A DNA stretch of 64,000 nt. Origin: JABSOG01 sp047617105. Lineage in GTDB: Bacteria > Pseudomonadota > Gammaproteobacteria > Enterobacterales > Alteromonadaceae. The DNA is taken from the NCBI GenBank assembly GCA_047617105.1, contig JBLGCB010000003.1:1-64000 (forward strand), in the 5' to 3' direction. The translations under genes and the position numbers were made by a program. This document shows, piece after piece, positions 22,701 through 34,700 of this stretch. Numbering within the stretch: the stretch's first letter is position 1; each line of letters opens with the position of its first letter. The notes under the pieces were generated by a model that was not told the DNA's origin, searched no databases, and worked only from the letters and a program-made list of their open reading frames with translations.

Positions 22701-25700
22701 GAGTTTTGGCGATAGCGATGGTATGCTGCCCGGAGAAGGCGTTGGTGCGGTATTGCTAAAACCGTGGTCTTTGGCGATGACCGACCATGATAATATTCTG
22801 GCCACCATTAAAAGTAGCTATATCAATCACAGTGGGGGTCGCCAAGCGTTTACCGCACCGGATCCGGTTCGCCAAGCGCAATTGGTGGTTGAATCAATCA
22901 GACGAAGCAAAGTCAATGTCACTCACATTGGTTATGTTGAATCGGCGGCCAATGGTTCATCGTTGGGTGATCCGATTGAGATGGTGGCATTGAAAAAAGC
23001 CTTCGCAACGCTGACGGATAAGCAACATTATTGTGCTTTGGGTGCCATCAAATCTAATATTGGCCATCTTGAAGCGGCATCTGGCATATCTCAGTTAACC
23101 AAAATGATATTGCAATTGCAGCATAAAACCCTAGTGCCTACGCTCAATGCGGTGCCTTTGAACCCCAAGATCAAACTTGAAAACTCGCCATTTAAAATAC
23201 AGGATTCGCTCACCCCTTGGCGTCCAATGCTGGCGGGTAACCCCTTGTGTGGTCTTATTAACGCTTTTGGTGCTGGCGGCTCTTATGCCAACCTTATTGT
23301 TGAGGAGCATCAGCAACCGCTGACACACCACAGCACAGATAAACCGCACCGTTTTGATAACATGCTGGTGTTATCAGCGACGTCATCCTATAGCTTACGC
23401 CAAAGCAGCCAATTGTTGTGTGACTATATCGCCGACCATGAGCAAGCGCGATTGACCGATATAGCCTCGACACTGCAATATAACAATCAAAGTCTTGACC
23501 ATCGTTTGGTGATTATGGTTGATACCAGAGACAATACCCTGCAACGATTGCAAGCTTTTATCGCATCCAGCGACGAAAATGCCAGCACTGCTGAGGGGAT
23601 TTATTATTCACTTTGGCTCAGTCATCGCGATGATAATGGCATTGGTTCTGGGCAAGATGAGCAGCAATGTCAGCGCGCCATCACCGCACAAGATATTGAC
23701 AAAGTAGCACGGTTTTGGGTTGGCGGCATGGCTGTCGACTTTACCGCAGCCACAGGGGTGATGAGAAATGCCTGCATTGGTGCGCTGCCTGCCACTTTAA
23801 ATCCTTATGTCTTTGATCATCGTCAGGGCTATTCACACGCCAACACCGTGACCGAATCCGCTGCCATAACAGATACCATTCATTATTGTTATGACGAAGA
23901 TTTTTTACGTGATCATACTTTGCATGGTGAGCAAGTAGTGCTGGGATTTGCCCATGCCAGTTTCGCCATCAGCCATTATTTTCAGACCATGCAATGTGAG
24001 GCATTAACCATCAGCAAGTTGACTTTTGTTCAGCCTGTGACGGTCGCAGAAAACCAAACCATTGCGGTGCAAATTCATCGTCATGAAGGGTCTGAGCCAC
24101 AGCGATTTTCGGTTGATTATGGCCGCTTAGGCGCGACCCAACCGCTGGCCACCGCTGCGCAGGGCAACGTATCACCGTCAGTGGTGGTTGATCAGCAGTT
24201 GGATATTGAACAGTTATTGCAACATAGTCAGCAAATCACCAATCTTGATGGCATGTACGCCACTATCCCCGCCATTGAATTAGGCCAAAGTTTCAAAACG
24301 GTGGTGGCACAATATCGCTGTGAACAGGGGATTCTGGCCAAAGTGCGTTTACCAGATAAGTTGAAATTAGATCAACGTTTTCAACATATTCATCCGCTAG
24401 TGATTAATAGCGCTTTTTTGGCGGCGTCATCATTACTGCAAGATATCATCACCGATGATAGTAGCTATATTCCTTTTTCGATTAAAAATATTTATTGCAC
24501 CAAGGTTAAGGATATCGGCGTTTTTGATGATTGCTGGGTCTACACCCGTCTAGAGAGTCATAATGACGAACTCATTATCTTAACCGCACAAATCATCAGC
24601 CAAAACCACCAAGTCTTGGCAACTTTAGACCATTGCGCGTTAAAAAAACTCCCCACACGCCAGCAAACGGACAGAAAAAACACCGTCAGCCCATCGTCGA
24701 TACCCACATCAGGCCAACCTGTTGCACCACATTCTTCCCTAGTGATGCGCCTTAAACATTACGTGCTGAAGACCATTGAGCAAACAGCTGCGATGCAATT
24801 GCCATTAAAAGACACAGCGGCAAACCTGATGGCGCTGGGGCTGGACTCGGCAGCCTTGATTGCGCTGACAACCCAGATTGGCCAAGACAGCGATATTGAT
24901 ATTGACGCCACCTTGTTGTTTGAATTCCCCAGTATTGATGAATTGGCGTTACATTTGTCATCACAATATGGTGATGTTTTTACCACCTTGCTTGGCATCG
25001 ACCACCAGGCCATAACGCCGCTGGCTGATGAGCAACAGGCCGTGCTAGCTATAACCACTGACCATGACAACGCAGATTCAACGATTACCGCTATCACCGA
25101 TATCGCGGTAATTGGCATGGATGGTCAATTTGCTCAGTCAGCCACACTCGAACAATTTTGGCAGCATATTCGAGATGGAAAAAACTTAGTCACAGAAGTG
25201 CCATTAGATCACTGGGATATTGAACCCTGGTTTGACGCCAGTGCGGGCGATGAAGACCAAAGCTGTAGCAAATGGGGCAGTTTTTTGACCGATGTTGATA
25301 AGTTTGATGCCGAATTTTTTAATATCTCACCAAGAGAAGCCAAATGGATGGATCCACAAAACCGCCTGATGATGCAAAGTGTCTATTGTACAGCTCAGGA
25401 TGCCGGTGTTGTCGAGCATCTCAGAGGCAGCAATACCGGTGTTTTTGTCGGTATTTGTTTCGACGATTACGCGCAAAAGATAGAAGAATTGAATTTACCA
25501 TTAGACCCCTATACTGGCACTGGAAAAAGTGGAATTACCGCTAATCGAATTTCTTTTTATTTTGACCTTAAAGGACCAAGCATGGTGGTTAATACCGCTT
25601 GTTCCTCATCATTGGTGGCGCTGCATTATGCCGTTCAGGCATTACGTAACAAAGAGTGCTCTATGGCTTTTGTCGGCGGTGCCAATTTATTATTGAGCTC

Positions 25701-28700
25701 CATGCACTACCGCTACTTTTCCAAATTAGGCGCTTTATCTCCCACTGGACAATGCCACACTTTTGATAGCCGTGCCGATGGTTATGTGCCCGCCGAGTCA
25801 GTATCGAGCATCCTATTAAAACCTTTGCAGCAAGCACAACTTCATGGCGATCCGATCCACGCAGTCATCAAGGGTTCAGCTTTTTCCCATGGCGGTTATA
25901 CGCCGTCATTAACCGCCCCCAGTGTTGAAGGTGAAGCACAAGTGATTGTCAAAGCATGGCACGATGCGGGTATTGATCCACAAACCCTAGGTTATATTGA
26001 AGCGCATGGCACAGGCACAAAGCTTGGTGATCCAATTGAGATAAACGCGCTGAAAAAAGCGTTTTCGATGGCCAGTAAACAGCCACTGAGGGCAAAAACC
26101 TGTGCCATCGGATCGGTGAAGGCCAATATTGGTCATACCGAAGGTGCCGCTGGCATTACTGGTTTGTTGAAAACCATATTGCAATTAAAAAATCGACAAA
26201 TAACCCCGTTAGCCCAACTGGATCAACTCAATCCACAGCTAAAATTAGACGATTCACCCTTGTATATTAATCGCCAACTGATTGACTGGCACAGTGAAGG
26301 CCCAAGACGTGCTGGTGTCAGCTCATTTGGTTTTTCTGGTGCCAATGCCCATGTCGTGGTTGAAGAATATATTCACCGTCAAACCATCGACCCCCAACAC
26401 AGTGGCCCGTATCTTTTTATTGCCTCTGCGAAAAGCGCCTATAGCCTGCTCAGATGGGCCAGCAAGCTCCTTGAGTTCATCCACCAGCAACAACATCGCA
26501 AAGACGATGAAGCCGAAAATTTTCTCGCCAATCTGGCTTACACCCTCCAATTTGGCCGCGAAAACCTATCGCAACGGTTTGGCTTTATGTTTAATAACCG
26601 CGCCGAATTGATTGCCCATATAACTCAGTTTATTGAGACCAAGGGGGCCTGTGATGAAACGGTATTGACCAATATCGATGCACCGGCCATCGAACCCCAG
26701 CAGGAGATTGATCAAGGGGTGGCTGAATTATCCTATCAAGCGCTATTGCCGCTGTGGGTTAAAGGAAAGTCGATCCGATGGTCAGACGTAAGGCAACAAC
26801 TTGATGGCGCAATGATTCACCTACCAAGTTACTGTTTTGAGCAACAGAGCCACTGGATTGTTGACTTGAATCACACTGATTTATCCACGCTGGCACCATC
26901 CACACCCACAACGGCAAAACTGCATCATCTGCTGCCCGTTTGGCAACCCATCGTGATGCCAACCACTGAGCTGACACCACACTTAAACGCAGATACCTTA
27001 TTGGTCACTTTAAATGAATCAAGCCAACCCTGGGCCAACAATAACGTCGGTGCCAACGTGCAACAGGTGTGTTATCAAAACACCGCGCAACTGAACACGT
27101 TATTGGCACGCCAGTGGCGGCGATTTATTGTCTTGGCAGACGGCTACAGCCAACTGACAGAACGTTCAAATCAGCAAACACACCAGTCGCTGTCTGTAGA
27201 AACCCTACTGTCTTTGACCAACAACAGCATAGTGGCAGCATTTAACTGGGTTAAATTACTGCAAAATAGCCATCACACCAACCGCAATATTGAATTGGTT
27301 TTTGTCACTCACCAAGCCATTGCCACTCACCGTGGTGAAGGGGCTAAACCTATTGATGCGGCATTACATGGTTTTGTCTCTTGTTTGGCCAAAGAACAAA
27401 GCCATTGGCAGGTTGTCGCAGTTGATTTAGAACAACATCATCCTATCACCAGTGAGTTATGCCTCAATCAACCCCTATTTTGTTCAGGGTCCAGTTTAGC
27501 GTTTAGAAATCACCAATGGCTTGAGTGTCAAATGTTAGCGTATCACAGCGATGACAAACCATCGTTGCACGATAGCGCCAGCCACAGCCCTTATCGGCAC
27601 AATGGTGTTTATTTGATTATTGGTGGGGCTGGTGCCATCGGTAAAGTGGTGTCGCGCCACTTGATTGAAAACACCCACAGTCAGGTGATTTGGATGGGAC
27701 GCCGGGCGGTCAATGATGAGATCAGCCAGCAGATTGAACACTTAACGGTTAAAGGTATCGCACCGCTTTATATCCAAGCAGACGCGTCAGATGCGCAATC
27801 CTTATCATTGGCCTGTGAAACCATCAACCGCCAATTTGATGGGGTGATCCATGGCGTGATTCATTGTGCTGTTGGTGAGTTTGATGAAACCATTCAACAG
27901 ATGGATGAAACACAATTCCAAAACATTTTGTCAGCCAAAGTGGATGCCTGCATTCATATGGCGAGACAGTTTAAAGATGCCGATTTAGATTTCATGCTAT
28001 TTTGCTCGTCTATCTCTTCGTTTACCCGCAGTGGTGGGATGAGTGGTTACACCGCTGGTTGTGTATTTGAAGATGCATTATCACAGGTTTTGAGTCAGCG
28101 TTTGCCCTTTAAAGTGGATGTCATTAACTGGGGATATTGGAATAAGGGCACTGGAAAAGCGATCCCAGATGCCAGCAAAATACGCCTCCAACAGCAGGGC
28201 ATTGAGCCGATTGAAGACCATGAAGGTTTAACGGCCATTGCCACACAATTGACAGGCAAGCTGGGACAACGTGCAGTCATTAAGGCAAAGGCTTTCAGCG
28301 GCATTGAAGTGATCAGTAACAGTCACTATTTACAGCAAGGTGCCGTCGAAACTGACTTTAATACTGCGGTTGTATTGGATTCAGCCAACCATACTCGCCA
28401 TTCGACCAAAGTCATATGGGCTGAATACATCAGCAGCATCCGCGCCATTGAAACGCAACTGTTGTCAGTGTTGGCGTCTAAATTGAACAAACTCAATTTG
28501 CTTGACCAAACCGCGCCACCATTACCTGCCCAAGCACCAAAGTATTACCACCAATGGCTAAATGAGAGCCGACGCCTGATCAAAGACAGCGGCAACCATC
28601 AAAACGATAGCATTGGCGTTGAATGGGCAAAAATGCGTGCCGACTATAACAACCAGCCATTGATTCATCCCATCATGACATTGTTAGATGGTTGTTTTGA

Positions 28701-31700
28701 GCATTTGGCCGCAATCCTTAAAGGTGAAAAACGTGCCACTGATGTCTTGTTTCCGGCAGGCGCAATGACACTGGTTGAAGGTATTTATAAAAATAACCCC
28801 ATCTCTGTGCATTTTAACGAACAACTGTCGAGGTCAGTATTACAACTGATAGAAGACAGATTACAGCGTGATGCCAGCCCTTTGCGGATCTTAGAGGTCG
28901 GTGCAGGCACAGGGGCCACTTCAACTGTGCTACTCAATTATCTAGCAACCCATTTTGCCACCAATAAATTGGCCCATATCATCAGTGAATATTGTTTTAC
29001 CGATATTTCTCAGTCTTTTCTCATGACTGGACAAAAACAATTATCACCTCAGTTCGATTTCCTTGGTAGTAAGATTTTTGACGTCGATCGTCCTGCGGCA
29101 GATCAGGGTATTGACCTCAACAGTTACGACATCGTGATTGCCACCAATTGTGTTCACGCCACTGGTGACATCAAACGTTCGCTCAGTCATATTAAATCGG
29201 TATTGAAAAAGGGAGGTGTGCTGTTATTAAATGAGATCAGTCAATTCTCCATTATTTCTCATTTGAGTTTTGGTTTGCTTGAAGGATGGTGGCAAGCACA
29301 AGACAGTGAGATTAGAACGCCAGGTTGTCCGGGACTATCACCTCTTAGCTGGCAAGTGACATTGGCCCAAATGGGTTTTGAAAATATTGTATTTCCCGCT
29401 GAAAATACCCATGATTTAGGCCAACAAGTAATCGTTGGACAAAGTGATGGGTTGATTCAATATGGCCAAGAGACCGCCGAACAGACCATGGTGACAGCGC
29501 AACGCCATGAGCAAGCGCACCGCTCAGTCAATGAAACGGGCACCGAACCCACCTCCAGCACGGCACTGAGTGAAACAACCTATTTAAGCAAGGCTCAGTT
29601 ATTTTTCGCCAAGCTCATCGCCCGGCATTTAATGTTGGAATATAGCCGTATTGACTGCGCACAACCGTTATCAAAATATGGCGTAGATTCCATTATCATT
29701 ACCCAATTGACCAATGAGTTAGGCGAGCACTTTAACGATGTCAGCACTGGCTTACTGTATGAATATGGCACGGTTGATAAGTTAGTCGAATACTTTCACA
29801 GCACCCATACCGCAACATTGTTAACCTTGCTTGGCGGCACCAGTCAATCGACTAAAGATGAAGATAACCATGACCAAGCGCAATCACAGGCCACCTTACC
29901 TGCCGTTAAACAACCAGACAGCATAGCGAATAGAGAAGATGTGGCAGTGATAGGCATCAGTGCACGTTTTCCAATGGCACCAGATGTTGATCAGTTTTGG
30001 CAAAATCTCAGTGACGGCAAAACCTGTATTAGCGAGTTAGCACCAGATCGTTGGGATATGTCTGAGTTCTTCGAAGCTGACTACAAAAAAGCACAATCGC
30101 AAGGCAAAAGTTATTGTAAATTTGGTGGTTTTCTCGAAGATTTTGCTGCTTTTGACCCACTGTTTTTTCATATCTCGCCGCATGAAGCGCAGCAAATGGA
30201 TCCTCAAAGCCGGCTGTTTTTGCAAGAATGTTGGCGGGCGGTAGAAGATGCCGGTTATTGTGGCTCAAATATGAGTGAATCAATCCGTCGGCGATGTGGT
30301 GTATACGGTGCAATCACCAAGGTTAGCGCCAATTCTTCTTTTTCGGGGATGGTAAACCGGGTATCCCATGCTTTAGATATTCTTGGTCCCAGCGTACCCG
30401 TTGATACCATGTGCTCTTCAGCGTTGGTGGCTTTACACCAGGCTCAATTGGCCATAAGACAAGGTGAGCTAGATATGGCCATTGTCGGTGCGGTGAATTT
30501 GTACACCGAGCCAAGGCAATTGACTTATCTGTGTAATATCAGTTTGTTATCACAAAGCCAATTACCACAGCTATTTGGCGAAGACAGCAGTGGGTTTTCA
30601 CCGTCTGAAGGGGTGGGTGCGGTGGTATTAAAACGACTCAGTGAGGCAGAAAAAGACCGCGATAATATTTATGCGGTTATTCGAGGCAGTGCGGTTAACC
30701 ATAGTGGCCTGTCAAATGCTTACGGTGCCCCAAACCCACTGATGCAAGCAGAGGTTATCCGCCAAGCGCTGGACAATGCCGATGTGTCAGCAGACTCCAT
30801 TGGTTACATTGAATCTGCGGCCATGGGCACCAAGGTGGCAGATGCGCTTGAGTTGACCGCCCTAGGTAAAGTATTTAACCACCATCAGGGCCATTATCGT
30901 CTTGGTTCACTAAAATCAACGCTTGGCCACGGGGAAGCCGTGGCGGCCATGGCACAATTTGTCAAAGTGATATTACAATTGAAAAACAAGTCTCTCTGTC
31001 CGACTCGGGTGGCAACCCAGCCAAATAAAGAGATTGATTTTGCAGCTGTGCCTTTTGCCATCCAAAGCAAAAGTGAACCTTGGCCGCAATTGCATATCAA
31101 TGGCCAAATAATGCCCAGACGCGCGGGGATCACCGCCTCTGGTGCAGGTGGTGTAAACGCCCATATGATTGTGCAAGAGTATCAAGCAGCCACACCAGGC
31201 CACGCTCAACCACCAAACGTGACTCAGGACATGGTCAAACTGATTGTTATCTCGGCCAAAAACCAACAACGACTGACACAATATCTCAGCGATTTGCGGG
31301 ATTTCCTGCGCATACATAAAAATCTGGCTTTATCGGACATCGCCTATACATTGCAAGTTGGCCGTGAAACCATGGATTATCGTATCGCCTTTATGGTCAC
31401 TGATAAACAGCAATTGGACCACGCACTGGATGCTGCCATCGTCGACCATCATGCGCCCGGCCAGCCGAATACGTTTACCGGTAACATCAGCAACGACAAC
31501 CCACTTAAAACGCAGTTTGCCAGCCAGAATCAGCGGGCGTTAACTCAAGATTGGTTAACCTCTGGCGAATACCACAAAATAGCAGAATTTTGGGTTCAGG
31601 GCGGCGCAGTATGCTGGGATGTATTGTGGCAGCTTGAGACAGCCAGTCGTATATCATTGCCAACCTATCCATTTGAAAAGCGTTGTTTTAAATCAATGGT

Positions 31701-34700
31701 TGAAGTGAGCAACGCGCCAACAAGTGCCCTTGCCAAAGCCATTCCCGACGATATAGAGAATGGCATCATAATGATTGTAGCGCAGTGCTTATCGCTCGAA
31801 AAAGCTGACATCGCCATGAATACCCATCTTATCCGCTTGGGTTTGGATTCAATTCAGGCGATGACAGTATTACATCAGATTCAAGAGAATTACCAAATTG
31901 AGCTGTCTTATGGCCAGCTTTTGGCAGCCAAAACCATGACTGGTCTGGTACAGCTGGTGAGTCAGTTGTCAGCCAGTCATAAAGTGGCAGATTCACACCC
32001 TCTGTCTGAAGGTCAAAAGGGGTTATGGTATCTACATCAGCTGTCGCCGAATATGTCAGCGTATAACGTGCCAATCATGCTCGATTTTCAATGTTCGGTT
32101 GACATTGATGCCATCCAATCCAGCGCCCAGTTTTTATTGCGCCGACATCCCATTTTAGCCGCTTGTTTTAAGTCCGATTCTAGTGGGGTACCAACGCAAA
32201 CATTGAGCAACAATTGTTATTTTGAGTTGCTTGAGCAGCGCGAAGGCGATGAGTTAGGGCCACAATATCTGGCCAAAAAGTCGTTTGATTTAGCGCATGA
32301 CCCGCTGATGCGTTTGCACCTGTTTAAGCGCGCTGAAAAACATTATCAATTAATGTTTGTCATTCATCATATCGTCATCGATGGTTCATCAATACCTCTA
32401 CTGCTACGTGATTTTTTGACGGCTTATCACCACTATAACCACGGTAGCCAGGGCGATGGTGATCTTTTAGACTGTCTGCCGACACCAAACGGCTATACAG
32501 ATTTTGTTGTCGCCGAAAAAAATGCCTTGGCAACGCCACAGGCCCAACACAAACTCGACTATTGGCTTAAACAGCTTGCTGGTGATTTACCCGTGTTGGC
32601 CTTGCCTTTTGATAACACTCCGGGGCCAGACAGTGTACCGTCTGGTGCCAATTACATGACCGTTATTGAAGAAAAAACAGCCAATCGGTTACGCGAGTTG
32701 GCGATAAACCTTGAAGTGAGCTTGTTCACTGTGCTGTTAACCCTCTATAAAGTTTTGTTATTTCGCTACACAGGCCAAACCCAGATGATTGTTGGGGTCC
32801 CAACCACGGGCAGAACAGACCAGCGTTTCGCCCAAACGCTGGGATATTTCGTTAATGTACTGGCGATACGTTCGGTGATCAATCCTGATGATTCATTTGC
32901 CGAGTTATTGGCCAGCATTAACCATACTGTCGTTGATGCGCTTGATCACGGCGACATTGCATTTCCGACCTTGGTATCTGCGCTTGATCAGACCTCACAT
33001 CGAAGTAGTAAAGAAACAAAGTACTTTTCACCGATATTCCAAACATCAATGGTGATGCAAAACTTTTGGCAGCCACAAACACAGCAAGAAATTGACGCTT
33101 TGGTTCAAGGCGCGACGGTTGTTGAAGGGCCAAAACCCGCAGGAGACATTGAGTTACGATTGGAAATCATTGAAAAAGCACAACAAATACAGGTGAACTT
33201 TGCCTATAACAGCAGTCTATTCGATGAAAATACCATTACTCAAATCGCACACCACTTTTGCAAACTGGCTCAGGTGATAGGTGATACTCCTAATCAACCT
33301 TTGGCTGCACTACAGTTTATCGACCGTCAAGAGCACCAGTCGTTGATCGACTTAGGCAAAGGTCCTGAACAGCACACTGATGCCCCTGTCTGCCAGCAAC
33401 AGGTTCATCATATGGTTGCACAACAAGCCCTTGAAACCCCCAACAATATCGCCCTGATCTGTGCCAAGCAGTCTGTCACCTATGCAGCCTTAATCCAGCG
33501 CTGTGCTCATGTGATTAAAATATTGAAGCAACAAAAGGTTGAGCCCGGTGACATCATTGGCTTGTATTCTGAGCGTTCCATCAATCAGATGGTTGCGGTT
33601 ATCGCCATTCTTGGTGTTGGTGGTGTGTGTTTACCACTTGACCCCGCTTATCCTAGCAAGCGACTACAAGTGATGACTGACATCGCCAAACCAGCGCTGA
33701 TTTTAAGCTCAGCTCAACATCAGCAGCAATTGCGCCAGCAACTTGATAGCGCGCAATTGCCCATCAAGGTGGTTGGCATGACCACCAAAAAGGCAAAAGA
33801 TGTGGCGCAACATCCATTTGCCTCACTGGCAGAAGATGCCCTGGCCTATATTATTTTTACCTCTGGTTCCACTGGCCAACCCAAGGGGATTAAAATGCCC
33901 CATAGAGCGTTAAGCAACTTAATTCACTGGCAAAACAGTGCCTGCCCTTCGTACCAAACAATACAGTTTGCCTCATTAAACTTTGATGTCTCTTTTCAGG
34001 AGATTTTTTCCACCTTGTGCAGTGGCGGTACGCTGGTGTTAATAAACGACAATCAACGTAAACAACCTGAGACATTGGCAGCACTTATTCAGCAACATCA
34101 AATTGAACGATTATTTTTACCTTACATTGCCCTTAACGCGTTAGCGCAAGAGTTGCAACGTTCGGCACAGAACTTAACCACACTGAAGGTGGTCATTACA
34201 GCGGGTGAAGCACTGAAAATTTCACCGGCTATCGCGGCTATGTTTACAAAGTTGCCCCATTGTCGTTTGCAAAATCAATATGGCCCTTCAGAAAGCCATG
34301 TGGTGACAGCCTTCAGTTTAGATCGCAAAGTGAACGCTTGGTCAACCCTGCCCGCCATCGGAAAACCACTGCCTGGAGTACAGCTGTATATTCTCGACCA
34401 ATATCAAAATATACAGCCCAAAGGACTTATTGGTGAAATATACATTTCAGGTACTTGCCTTGCCCAAGGTTATCTTGGTGAGCCACAACTCAGTCAGTCA
34501 TGTTTTATCGACAATCCGTTTGTCGAACCATCGTCGACACTGGGCAAAACATTTTATTCGACCGGTGATATGGCCCGTTTTCTACCAGATGGTAATATTG
34601 AGTACTTGGGCAGAAAAGATCGCCAATTTAAGGTCTCAGGTTATCGTATAGAAGCAGCAGAGCTCGAAGCGGTCTTATTAGATGCCCCGGGTATTAAAGC

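Noticed and set aside
24361..24420. DH* of the shift module as a pyran synthase
   Set aside because: The Asp-to-Asn change fits both, but no hydroxyl at ring-forming distance is predicted and KS0-DH*-ACP directly after a DH-KR module is the shift-module layout. Kept as alternative.
1660..26040. Repeated KS and cMT DNA as recombination repeats or mobile elements
   Set aside because: Similarity is that of homologous domains (HGTGT, GLLEGWW regions), not long identical DNA.
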